DNA of 32,065 nucleotides, taken from the NCBI GenBank assembly GCA_937120965.1, contig CAKZKA010000302.1, positions 1 to 32,065 on the forward strand, read 5' to 3'. The position numbers and the translations under genes are program-made. Under the pieces are notes generated by a model. It did not search any database. It was not told the origin of the DNA and saw only the letters and a program-made list of their open reading frames with translations. The DNA is from an uncultured Chloroflexota bacterium (GTDB taxonomy: Bacteria > Chloroflexota > Chloroflexia > Chloroflexales > Chloroflexaceae). Each line of letters opens with the position of its first letter. The stretch's first letter is position 1. Positions 15,549-24,361 of this stretch are shown piece after piece.

Positions 15549-18500
15549 TCATCCTTCCGTAATGGTCAACTCCTGATTGGCAAACCGATCGCTCCGGCGC
15601 GCGATGTCACGTAGCAGCGTGGCATTCTCACCAGTGCCGCGGTTGGCGACGTAGATGGTCGCGTCGGCGATGGTGGTGGCGGTCACATCGAGCGCGCCAG
15701 AGACGCCAGGGCTGGCGGCTGCACGGGTGAACTCGTTGCCCTGCATGGTCAGATGGCGACAGACCAGCAGGCTCTGCCCGCCCTCGAAGACATTATCGCT
15801 CCACTGGCAGCGGCCAAACAGGTCGAAGGGGAAGGTGACGCTCTCCTGCCCCCCGGCCGCTTTGCGCAGCTCCTCCACGATCTCGCGGCTCACCGCCACG
15901 CGCACGAGCTGGTTGCCCCGTAGTTGCAGCGTGCCCAGGAAGCCGCTGAACCGGAGCTGGTTTTCACGCAGGCGTCTCAATAACAGCCTGGTAATCTCGG
16001 GACTCAAAAGTTCGTTGACTTGAGGCAGCGGTGTGGGTGGGCCGTAGAGGCTGAGGATGCCGGCGATGTCGTTGTCGAGCAGCCAGTAATGATCGTCCTG
16101 GTCCAGAACATCGATGCTCGACTGTAGCACCTGCAAACCGGCTTCGTCTATGCGCCGGGCTTGATCCAGGATGATCGCCGTGCCTGGACGACCCTTGCCC
16201 GCAGCCCGCCGGATATCGAGCAGGAGATCGAAGGTTGTGTTCAGGCGGAGTACGTCCGCTGCCAGGGCCAGGATCAGCTTGGCGTAACTGATCGTCTCGC
16301 CCGGACCGCTCTGGCGGGCAAACTTGGGCCAGGCCTGTTGCAAAGCGGCCTGGAGCTCCCGGCGGGTGCGCGGGTCCAGGGTAACGAGCCTCTGGGCGGC
16401 CTGCAGCGCGCCGCGGCGAAAGACAGACAGCCTGAACTCGCTCTGGTCGGGGAGGCTGAAAAGCTGCACCAGTTCCTCGGCCCGGCCTTCTGCAAAGAAG
16501 TCGCGGGCAAGCGTGAGCGTGCCGGGCAGCAGCGCCTCGAATACGTTCCCCTCCAGGCGCACCCGGTCGGCATCGATGATCTGGAGCAAGGCGCCATTTT
16601 CGCCGGTGAAGCCCGACAACTGGCAGGCGCGAAACTCAACGCTGGAACAATGTTGCAGGGTTATGGCGCTGGCGCCGTCCACCAGAAACGCTACGTCGAA
16701 GGCGAGATCCTGCACAGTGACAGAGGTAATCCCGATCAGTCTGATCGGCCCGCGCAGCGTCAGCCGGCTGCCCGGCTCGCAGCCGACGATCTTGATGTGC
16801 AGGTCGGGCTCGTTCGGGTTGCGCTCGATGGCGATCTTGTCGAGCTCCTGGTTGCCGGGGCGCAGGCAGATGCAGATGTCACGCTCGCCGCGCGCGATCA
16901 GGTCGTTGAGAGCAACGTCCAACCGCTCGTAGTCGCCGCCCCGGCCGACGCACACGCAGCAACCACCGCGGCTGGCCACACTGACCGTGGCGCCGAAACG
17001 CAGTACCTGGCCTGGCACCGGATTGTCGCCGGGGTCGAGCAGGACTACCTCCACCTGCTGCGGGCCAGACGTCCCCAGAGTCCAGCCGCATTGGGCGATG
17101 CCGTCCGGCGCGGTGGTGACTACCGGCTGCGCCGCCGACAGGCTGCCGCCGCCCTGGGTCACCGTGAAGCGCACCCGCGCGCCGATCACCGGCGCGCTGC
17201 CGTTGACCACGCGGGCGCGCAGCGGCAGCGGCAGGGGCTGGCCGGGGGGCGCTTCCTGGCCGTCGCCGCCGACGTAGAGCAGCGTCGTCAGCGCCGTCAA
17301 CGGCGGGAAGAGCTTCCGGCAGTCCTGTACCACCGTGAAGTTGCCACCGGCGCGGTTGAGGACCGCCAGCTTGCAGTAGTGATGCTCGATGCCGGCGCGT
17401 GGCTGGGGGATGGGATTCGGCGGCGTGGCGTTGTCGCGCGGCCACTCGACATCCGCAGTGACGGTGCGCGCCGGGATCAGCCAGTAGTCGCCGACGTGGT
17501 ACCGCTTGCCTGCCTCCAGCCGGATCTGGACGCCGTCCTCCAGCTCCAGCCAGGCGCTCGTGGCGGGGTTGGCGAGAATGCCATCCCAGCGCCGCACCTT
17601 CGGGTTATTGGGTCGGCCGCCGAGGGTGTCCGGGAAGTTCGCCCTGGCTACCGTCGCCGCGTTGGGGTCGGTGGTGTCGAGGATCAACACCTGACCCTCG
17701 GCGTTGGCCAGGCGCACCAGGATGCCGGCCTCTCCGCGCAGCTCGCGCTGGTCGTCGTGCACCTCGACGTACTGGCCGGGGCCGAAGCGCAACACCTCAT
17801 CGCGGCCGATGCCGGCCACGATGAGTTCTTCCGGCTTGCTGGCTTTCTGATCCAGCCAGCGGGTGACGATGGAGCCGTTGTCACGGCTCCATTTGAGCAG
17901 CGTGACCCGGCCGTTGGCGTCCACCGCATGGACCTCAACCCGGTAGAGCTGGTTCTCGAGCCGGCGATAGCCCGCGCCCTCTGGCACCACACACGGCCCC
18001 GGCTTCGTCGCGCTCTCCTCGGCCCGCGCGTTCAGCCTGCCGTCCTGCGTTCGGTCGAGCACATTCTGCCAGGCCGCCGGCTCGCTGATGCAGGTGAGGG
18101 GCGCGGGCAGCGGGCCCAGCAGCTTGACCTGCCAGACGGTCCTGGTGCGCGTGGCGGTGTCCGGCCCACCCAGTGCCACCTCGCGGATGGCGTCATCCTC
18201 CAGCGCGGTGATGTGGCGCTGCCAGACGTCCAGATAGGCCAGGTAGAGGCCGTCCGGTACTGTGTCACCGACCGGCCGCGGCGTGATCAGATCGTTCAGC
18301 GTGCTCACCGGCAGGTCAGGTTGCTTGTCAAGGTCAACATCGGCCTCGTTTTCACACAGGATACCGTCCACGTAGTAGCGCCCCTTGCCAATCCTGGGAA
18401 CGGAACCACTGGTGAGCGCAAAGCCGGCGGCGTGGAGCGGCGCGCCGCAGCCGCCAATCACATCGGCGGCTCCGGTCTCGACGCGATGGGCTGTGATGTC

Positions 18501-18608
18501 CATCTGCTCGTTCCAATCGGCATCGAGTTGCACCCGGCCCTGCTGCATCCGCACGCTACTGTAGTGCTTTTCGGGCCTGAAGGTCGATCGGGTAAAATCG
18601 CCTTTCAT
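15549..18608 (-). CDS. DUF6519 domain / Ig-like / parallel beta-helix protein of the injection system
   Basis: 1019 residues. The N-terminus, KGDFTRSTFRPEKHYSSV then MQQGRVQLDADWNEQ, is the hallmark of DUF6519 proteins found at the ends of injection-system operons. Residues 1-440 form that region. About 453-541 look like an Ig-like beta-sandwich (GARVRFTVTQGGGSLSAA to GQVLRFGATV). About 546-720 and 870-1000 show right-handed beta-helix periodicity (LTLRGPIRLIGITSVTVQDL, VRLEGNVFEALLPGTLTL). A CCVCVG motif precedes the helix. It could be a fibre, a baseplate decoration or a surface attachment protein. The start has AAGGAG 4 bases upstream and lies 8 bases after the preceding gene. Last gene of the operon. 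Confidence 0.85.
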   Translation of the reverse strand: MKGDFTRSTFRPEKHYSSVRMQQGRVQLDADWNEQMDITAHRVETGAADVIGGCGAPLHAAGFALTSGSVPRIGKGRYYVDGILCENEADVDLDKQPDLPVSTLNDLITPRPVGDTVPDGLYLAYLDVWQRHITALEDDAIREVALGGPDTATRTRTVWQVKLLGPLPAPLTCISEPAAWQNVLDRTQDGRLNARAEESATKPGPCVVPEGAGYRRLENQLYRVEVHAVDANGRVTLLKWSRDNGSIVTRWLDQKASKPEELIVAGIGRDEVLRFGPGQYVEVHDDQRELRGEAGILVRLANAEGQVLILDTTDPNAATVARANFPDTLGGRPNNPKVRRWDGILANPATSAWLELEDGVQIRLEAGKRYHVGDYWLIPARTVTADVEWPRDNATPPNPIPQPRAGIEHHYCKLAVLNRAGGNFTVVQDCRKLFPPLTALTTLLYVGGDGQEAPPGQPLPLPLRARVVNGSAPVIGARVRFTVTQGGGSLSAAQPVVTTAPDGIAQCGWTLGTSGPQQVEVVLLDPGDNPVPGQVLRFGATVSVASRGGCCVCVGRGGDYERLDVALNDLIARGERDICICLRPGNQELDKIAIERNPNEPDLHIKIVGCEPGSRLTLRGPIRLIGITSVTVQDLAFDVAFLVDGASAITLQHCSSVEFRACQLSGFTGENGALLQIIDADRVRLEGNVFEALLPGTLTLARDFFAEGRAEELVQLFSLPDQSEFRLSVFRRGALQAAQRLVTLDPRTRRELQAALQQAWPKFARQSGPGETISYAKLILALAADVLRLNTTFDLLLDIRRAAGKGRPGTAIILDQARRIDEAGLQVLQSSIDVLDQDDHYWLLDNDIAGILSLYGPPTPLPQVNELLSPEITRLLLRRLRENQLRFSGFLGTLQLRGNQLVRVAVSREIVEELRKAAGGQESVTFPFDLFGRCQWSDNVFEGGQSLLVCRHLTMQGNEFTRAAASPGVSGALDVTATTIADATIYVANRGTGENATLLRDIARRSDRFANQELTITEG

Positions 18609-18616
18609 AGCGCTCC

Positions 18617-21535
18617 TTATGTCACAAAGAAGATCCCGGCTTCGAGGCCAAAGCGCAGATACTCTTCCAGGCTGACTCGCAGGTTGGCGAGGCGCTGGGG
18701 TTGCTTCAAGAAGGCAAAGACGCCCATTTCTGCACCGTCCTCCGCGCCAGCGCGGATCTCCTCAGGGCAGGCCGGGCCGAGCTGCCCGTAGGCGGGATCG
18801 CCGTAGCGGGTGGAGGTAAAGGCGGGCCGCAGGCGAGCCTGGATCTGGCGGGCGATGGCCTCCGCTGCGGCAGGGGCAAGGGTCCCGCCGGCCTGCTCCA
18901 GCGCGGATGCGATTGCGAGTTCCGGCTGGCAGCGGAAGCGCCGCGGAGTCCGCGAGTCGGGTGGCACGTAGCTGAAGCGCACGCAGCCGGATTGGCGGAG
19001 CGTGGCGTAGACGCGGTGGCTGAAGATCGCCTCCGAAGCCGGGGTGAGTTCCTTCACATGCACCGGCCCCAGCACGCTCACGCGCTCCAGCGTCGTGGCA
19101 GGGCCGGGCCGGGCGCCGGACCGGCCGCCGCCGATGGCGGGCAGATAGAGTTGGCCGGCGAGTCGCAGCTCAGCCAGGGTCGTGGTATCACCGGAAGTGA
19201 CATCGAAGGCCGGGACGACGTCGGCCGTGCCGGGGATGATCACCAGCCGATCGGGGTTGTTCAACGTGCCTACGAGGGCCCCGGCGAAGGCCGGAGAGGC
19301 GCTGGCTGCCTGCAGGGCGGCGCTCAGACGGTTGCGGGCCTGGAGCAGCGAAGTGGGCGACGGGGCGAGGGTGATGGCGTGCGCCTCGGTGCCGAAGGAC
19401 GCAATCAATTCCAATGTCGCCGAGGTCAAGGCCGGGAACGGCTCCAGGCCTCCGCTGATCACGGCCAGCCGTTGCTCGGCCCTGTCTGGCGTCAGGCCCA
19501 GCAGGTCGGCCGTGGGGTCGCCGGGGGCCGGCTCGATGGTCACTTCAGCCGGCACGCCCGGCAGCACCACCAGCCGGTTGTCAACGACGATGACCTCCGC
19601 ATGAGTGAAGGCCGCGGTCGGGCGGGCCTTGCGGATGGCGGTCCGCAGGCGGTCGCGGGCCTGCGTCAGGTTGGCCGGCGCGCTGGCCAGGGTGGCCAGG
19701 TGGGGCCCTTCGCCGCCGATGGTCACGCGCAGCCGGGGCGATTCGGGGAATCCCTCAGGAAACGCGGCCAGGTCGGCCGACACCAGGGCCGGGGTGAGCG
19801 TGGCCGGATGGCCGCGCAGGGGCGACTCGATGAGGCAGTCGCGGGCGGTCAACGCCACCATCTCGGCGCCCAGGCGCAGCGGACCGGTGATGCTGCGGGT
19901 CAGGTTGAGCGTCAACGCCGTGTTGCCGGTGCCCACGACCACGCTGGGCGTCTCCGGCTCTAGCGGCGTGCCGTCGGCGGCCAGCCCGACGCCGGGGACC
20001 AGGGTGCAGTGAGCGATGTCCAACTGGCGCAGGCTGGCATCGTCCACAACCGTCAGGCTGCCGGCGATGAGCAGGCCGTTGAGGGCCAGGCGGGCCTGCT
20101 GGTTGCCCGTCACGTTAAGGTTGCCCATCAGGATCGGCCGCCGGTGGTTGGCCGCCTGGATCACCAGGTCGGTTGCGGCCATGGCGATGGTCAGGGTCTC
20201 GGCATAGGTGCGGCTGTCGGCGATCTCGATCACCGCCGCGGGCTTGCCGTCGAGCGCCCACTGATCCAGCGCGGCCTGGAGGGTGGCGGAGTCGCCGGGC
20301 CTGGCCGACACGCGGTAGAGCCGTCCCAGCCCTTCCGGCTCGGCCACGGTGTTCTCGTAGGCCGAAGGCACGGGGTCGGCGTGTCGCGTCACAGAGCGCC
20401 GGTCGTAGGGGCCGCCGCCAAGGTCGCCGCTGAAGCCGTAGGTGTAGCTGACCTCGATCCGAGTTGGCGGGTTGGCCAGGCCTTGCAGCACAGCCAGCCG
20501 GCCCAGGGCCGGGTCCACGGCCACTTTCGTCTCAAAAGCGGAACCGTCGTGTTTGCGGATGAAGGTCGCGCTGGCGGGAGGCTGCCAACCGGGGGCGCCC
20601 CAGCCGCTCAGGTCGCAGACCACGATCTCCTCTGGCCGCAGCGGCACGCAATCGGCCGTCGGGTCGGCGGCCACGCAGGGCTGATCGAAATAGACTTCGA
20701 GCACCGGCTGCTGCGGGCCGAAATAGTCGCTGGCCGGCGTGCCCTCTCCGCTGACGAGGGCGCGACGGTAGCGCTCCAGGTCGTCGTAGAGCGCGCGGCG
20801 GCGCAACCGGCCCGGCACGTTGATCTCGTCGGCGAGATGGGTGATGGTGGTTTCGGTCCGCGGGCGGTTGAAGAGAGGCGCGTCGTTGCCCAGCGGGCTG
20901 AAGGTGTAGCGGCCATCGGCCGGGTCGGCTACGGCGCGGGGGGTGGCGCGCGTCACGTAGTAGGCCTGCAGCCGCCACAGGAAGATGCCGATGTTGGGGA
21001 TGTTGTGCTTGCCGCGGCCGGCGGCGATGCGCCGCACGTCGGCGGTGTGGCCGGCGGCGTCGAACGGCGTGTCCAGCAGCTCCAGCGCGTTCGTCTGGCG
21101 CAGGTCGGGGGTGCGGACGTTGTGCGGCCGCAGGTGATTGAGATACTGCGTCGTGCCCAGCAGCTCGAAGAACTCGACCACGCGGGCGTTCCACAGGGTG
21201 GTATCGCGCGCAAGCTGCTCCAGCATGGTCGGCGTGCCCTTGCGGCGGCGATAGCTCAGCGTGTTGGCGACGAAGGCGCGGCGGGTGAAGCCCGGCGCGT
21301 CCAGCGCGTGCAGGCTGCGCACGCCCAGCAGGTCGCCGATGTAGGGCACGACCCACTCGTCGGCCGTCTCGACGAACCAGTTGGCATACAGCCGGGCGAT
21401 GTTCTCCTCGACGATGCCGATCTCGCGGGCGATGATCGCCAGCAGCGAGCGCAGGGGATAGCCCTGCTCGGCATCCCGCAGACGGTAGACGGCAGGCAGC
21501 AGTGCGTAGAGGCGTTCCGAGGTGTAGGTGGTCAC
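18617..21535 (-). CDS. Phage tail protein I-like (TIGR02242-type) with beta-helix and repeated modules
   Basis: 972 residues, GTG start overlapping the previous stop (GTGA, 4 bases). Residues 1-200 match the tail-protein-I-like domain: LLPAVYRLRDAEQGYPL, ENIARLYANWFVETADEWVVPYIGDLLGV and RRRKGTPTMLEQLARDTT. In phage P2, gpI links the baseplate wedge to the tail fibre. About 430-560 has beta-helix-like strands (VIEIADSRTYAETLTI, ILMGNLNVTGNQQARLALNG). About 595-780 contains two copies of a module with LTQARDRLRTAIRKA or LLQARNRLSAALQAA followed by RLVVLPG or RLVIIPG. The C-terminus looks like a link to fibre or neighbouring baseplate proteins. Much longer than P2 gpI (about 180 residues), so a fusion. 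Confidence 0.83.
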   Translation of the reverse strand: MTTYTSERLYALLPAVYRLRDAEQGYPLRSLLAIIAREIGIVEENIARLYANWFVETADEWVVPYIGDLLGVRSLHALDAPGFTRRAFVANTLSYRRRKGTPTMLEQLARDTTLWNARVVEFFELLGTTQYLNHLRPHNVRTPDLRQTNALELLDTPFDAAGHTADVRRIAAGRGKHNIPNIGIFLWRLQAYYVTRATPRAVADPADGRYTFSPLGNDAPLFNRPRTETTITHLADEINVPGRLRRRALYDDLERYRRALVSGEGTPASDYFGPQQPVLEVYFDQPCVAADPTADCVPLRPEEIVVCDLSGWGAPGWQPPASATFIRKHDGSAFETKVAVDPALGRLAVLQGLANPPTRIEVSYTYGFSGDLGGGPYDRRSVTRHADPVPSAYENTVAEPEGLGRLYRVSARPGDSATLQAALDQWALDGKPAAVIEIADSRTYAETLTIAMAATDLVIQAANHRRPILMGNLNVTGNQQARLALNGLLIAGSLTVVDDASLRQLDIAHCTLVPGVGLAADGTPLEPETPSVVVGTGNTALTLNLTRSITGPLRLGAEMVALTARDCLIESPLRGHPATLTPALVSADLAAFPEGFPESPRLRVTIGGEGPHLATLASAPANLTQARDRLRTAIRKARPTAAFTHAEVIVVDNRLVVLPGVPAEVTIEPAPGDPTADLLGLTPDRAEQRLAVISGGLEPFPALTSATLELIASFGTEAHAITLAPSPTSLLQARNRLSAALQAASASPAFAGALVGTLNNPDRLVIIPGTADVVPAFDVTSGDTTTLAELRLAGQLYLPAIGGGRSGARPGPATTLERVSVLGPVHVKELTPASEAIFSHRVYATLRQSGCVRFSYVPPDSRTPRRFRCQPELAIASALEQAGGTLAPAAAEAIARQIQARLRPAFTSTRYGDPAYGQLGPACPEEIRAGAEDGAEMGVFAFLKQPQRLANLRVSLEEYLRFGLEAGIFFVT

Positions 21536-24288
21536 AGTTGGGCCTCCGTCACGTCAATGCCGTTCGGGTCCACCAGCAGCAGTTGGGCCGGCTTGATGAG
21601 GCACTGCGGCGGCGGAGATGAGGGGTCGCAGCGCGCCCGCAGCGCCAGGAGCGGCGTCTGCCGGCTGGCCGGCTGGCTGCGCAGGTACAGCCGGTCCAGG
21701 AAGACGGCAGTCACCCCCTCCACCGCCTGGATCGTCGCCAGGACTTCGCTCTTGTGCACCGGCTGGCCGAACTCGCGGCGCTCGAAGGCATACGCCTGCG
21801 CCAGCGCGGCCTTCACCGCGGCCAGTACCTTCTCGGCGATGTAGGCCGGGTCAATGGCGACACGCGCCTTGAGCCGGAAGAAGAGCGGTTCGTAAGAGGC
21901 GATGATCAGCCGCTGGGCGGTGTCGCGGGCGGCGTCCATGGCCGCAGCCAGCTTGCTGAAGAGCTTCGACCCCGGCTGGACGGTGTAATCAACGCCGTTA
22001 CTCAGCGCCGCGGCGATGGTGACGTGGACGACGCGCTGCTGGCCGTCCCACAGCCAGGTGGCCTGTGCCTTGCCGATGCCGGCGAAGGCGCGGGCGAAAT
22101 CCTCGAAATCGCGCAGCGAGACGATGCGGTCCAGCGTCAGCACGGTGAAGGGCGCGTTCTGGCGGGCCTGGTCGCGCGGCTCGGGGTCGGCTGCGCCGGT
22201 AGGCGCCAGCGGGTTGGTCACCTTCTGCACGCCCAGGGGCCGCGTCATCAGCAGCGAGAGCTGGCCGGCCTTCACCATCCCCTCGCGGCCGATGCCGGTG
22301 CGGTAGGTAGCCACGATGTTTTCGTCGCCGCCGGGCAGCCGCGCGCCGGTGACGCCGTCGCCGAAGGTCAGGGTGACGTTGCCGTCGTCGTCCCGCCGGG
22401 TGATGTAGCCGCGTTGGCGCGGGGGCAGGTTGTAGAGCGAGGGAGCTTCCTGCCAGAGCACGTCGTTGACCCGCACGTGCAGGGTGGTCTCGGCGCCGCC
22501 GGGCGTATCGGCCGCGACATAGGTGAGGGGTTTCTGCTTCAAGGTGAACTTCTGGAAGCCGCGGCTCGCGTCGCCGCTGCCCAGCACCTCGCGGCGGGTC
22601 TCGCCGTGGATGGCCGCGGCCACGTTGCCGTAGATGGTCATGGTTAGCCGGTCGTAGGTGCGCAGGAGCGGATCTTCCAGCACGATCTCGGTCGGGTCGG
22701 TATTCGGCTTCACTTCCTTAATGATCGCCGCCTCGCTGACAAGAGCGTCGTCGGGTTCGGAGGGCATCAGCGCGAATGTTCGGGCGGCTGCGCCCATGGC
22801 GACCGTGGCCGTGCCAGTGAAGCCGTTCTTGTCGGTCAGTTTCCAGGCCTGCCCTCCCGAGGGCAGCGCGGCCGGGGTCTCCTCCAGCAGCAGGCTATCG
22901 CCGGGCCGGAGGGCGATCTTGCTGATGCCGTCGGCAGCGACAAGCAAGCGGAGCACACGCACGCGCATGCGCTTGCCGCTGACGATGAGGGCGCGGCCCG
23001 CGGGCAGGTCGGGCAGGAAGCGGTCGAGGGTGATGGTGTCGCCCGCGACCGGGTCGAGGATCGGCCGGGCAGCCATGGGGAGCTCTTCGCTCTGCGCGTA
23101 GACGCTGGCGGTGCGGGGGGAGAACTTCCCGATGTTCTCGCCGGAGATCTGCAGGCGAGTCGCCTTCTGGCTGAGGTTGTAGTCCGCCCGGGTCTCCTCG
23201 CTAACACTCTCGATCCAATAAGACTCGGACCAGTCGGGGGTGACCAGGACGGCCCAGCTCCCCGGCGTCACCTGGCTGTACACGCCGTCGAGGTAGATCA
23301 CCTGTGTACCCGCCGGGAAGGGAGCGTCGGCCCAACTGTTCTGGCGATTCGCGTATGCCCCCGGTTTGAACTCACTTCCGCCCCCCGGTTTGGGCGCCAT
23401 CTCGCCGACGCGCAGGGAGACGGGCAGGGTGGCCCAGTCGGGGGCGTTGTGGCCGAAGAGGCTGGCGCGCAGGCGCAGGGCATAGACCCTGGGATTCTGT
23501 CTGGCCGGCTCTTTGTAGGGGGTGAGCGAACCCAACCCGCGTTCCAGTTCGACCACGGTGTAGCCGGCGGCGGGGTCGGCGGCCGGCACCGGCTTCACGG
23601 CCACGACGCGGCGGAAGTCCCAGTTCTCGTTGCCGGGGTCCTTCTTGCGCTCATCGCCGACGATCAGCAGGGCATCGCCCGGCCGGAGGCTGGTTGATGT
23701 GCCTTGAAGGTAGAGCGTCGTGTCGCCGAACCCGGGTAGGACCAGCCTGGTCGTTTGAGGATGCAACTGGTTCCACTCGCGGCGCGCCTCGATCTGCTCC
23801 ACCGTCTCGAAGGTCTGCGGCTTCTCGTCCTGGCCGGGCAGGCTTTGCACCTTGGTGCCGACGGGGATGATGGCCGACGCCGGCGCGGTCGCCGCGGTCT
23901 CCATCTCAAAGGCCAGGTGGGTGCTGGCAGCCACGCCGGGCTTCAGTTCGTAGCCGATGGCGCGCGCCAGCTCCAGCACTGACAGGCGCTCGGTGGCGGT
24001 GCGCAGGTAGCCCTCGTTGGCGAGGCGCTCCTGGTAGAAGGTCAGCACGTCGAGCATGACCGCGGTCGCATCCAGCAGCGCGATGGCCGGGTCGTCGGCC
24101 GCGCGCGTGGTCAGGCCGGGGATGCCGCCCGGGCCGGCCAGGCCGGCCAGCATGCTCTGCACGAAGCTGCCGTGCGTGCCGACGCGATAGACTAGCGCCG
24201 ACAAGCCGGGCGGGTTGGCCAGATCGCGCGGGGTCAGCCGGGTGATGCCTTCGCAGCAGCCGCAGGGGTTCAACTGGTCGTCAGCCAT
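21532..24288 (-). CDS. Putative baseplate assembly protein, J-like (second copy)
   Basis: 918 residues from ATG 24288, where CAGGA lies about 8 bases upstream and the protein begins MADDQLNPCGCCEGI, the usual family start. A GTG at 24360 would add 24 weakly conserved residues. The pattern PGLSALVYRVGTHGSFVQSM followed by DDPAIALLDATAVMLDVLTFYQERLANEGYLRTATER is typical of the TIGR02243-type baseplate assembly proteins of injection systems. The C-terminal half carries the J-like core, with YITRRDDDGNVTLTFGDGVTGARLP and a later LRDFEDFARAFAGIGKAQA. It should form a baseplate wedge around the spike. It follows the first J-like gene with a short gap. Confidence 0.9.
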   Translation of the reverse strand: MADDQLNPCGCCEGITRLTPRDLANPPGLSALVYRVGTHGSFVQSMLAGLAGPGGIPGLTTRAADDPAIALLDATAVMLDVLTFYQERLANEGYLRTATERLSVLELARAIGYELKPGVAASTHLAFEMETAATAPASAIIPVGTKVQSLPGQDEKPQTFETVEQIEARREWNQLHPQTTRLVLPGFGDTTLYLQGTSTSLRPGDALLIVGDERKKDPGNENWDFRRVVAVKPVPAADPAAGYTVVELERGLGSLTPYKEPARQNPRVYALRLRASLFGHNAPDWATLPVSLRVGEMAPKPGGGSEFKPGAYANRQNSWADAPFPAGTQVIYLDGVYSQVTPGSWAVLVTPDWSESYWIESVSEETRADYNLSQKATRLQISGENIGKFSPRTASVYAQSEELPMAARPILDPVAGDTITLDRFLPDLPAGRALIVSGKRMRVRVLRLLVAADGISKIALRPGDSLLLEETPAALPSGGQAWKLTDKNGFTGTATVAMGAAARTFALMPSEPDDALVSEAAIIKEVKPNTDPTEIVLEDPLLRTYDRLTMTIYGNVAAAIHGETRREVLGSGDASRGFQKFTLKQKPLTYVAADTPGGAETTLHVRVNDVLWQEAPSLYNLPPRQRGYITRRDDDGNVTLTFGDGVTGARLPGGDENIVATYRTGIGREGMVKAGQLSLLMTRPLGVQKVTNPLAPTGAADPEPRDQARQNAPFTVLTLDRIVSLRDFEDFARAFAGIGKAQATWLWDGQQRVVHVTIAAALSNGVDYTVQPGSKLFSKLAAAMDAARDTAQRLIIASYEPLFFRLKARVAIDPAYIAEKVLAAVKAALAQAYAFERREFGQPVHKSEVLATIQAVEGVTAVFLDRLYLRSQPASRQTPLLALRARCDPSSPPPQCLIKPAQLLLVDPNGIDVTEAQL

Positions 24289-24361
24289 GATGCCATCCTG
24301 TTCGCCGGGGGACATGCCAGACCCTGCGGAGGCGCCTGGCACGTCCGCCGTGTACGCCACC

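Noticed and set aside
16161-18791. 876-codon open frame antisense to the DUF6519 gene
   Set aside because: Same GC-driven shadow effect; low-complexity Arg/Gly/Ala/Gln composition and no family pattern, while the minus strand gives clear domain motifs.
20009-21844. 611-codon plus-strand frame opposite the tail-protein-I-like gene
   Set aside because: Shadow of a confirmed coding strand; no ribosome binding site or domain motif.
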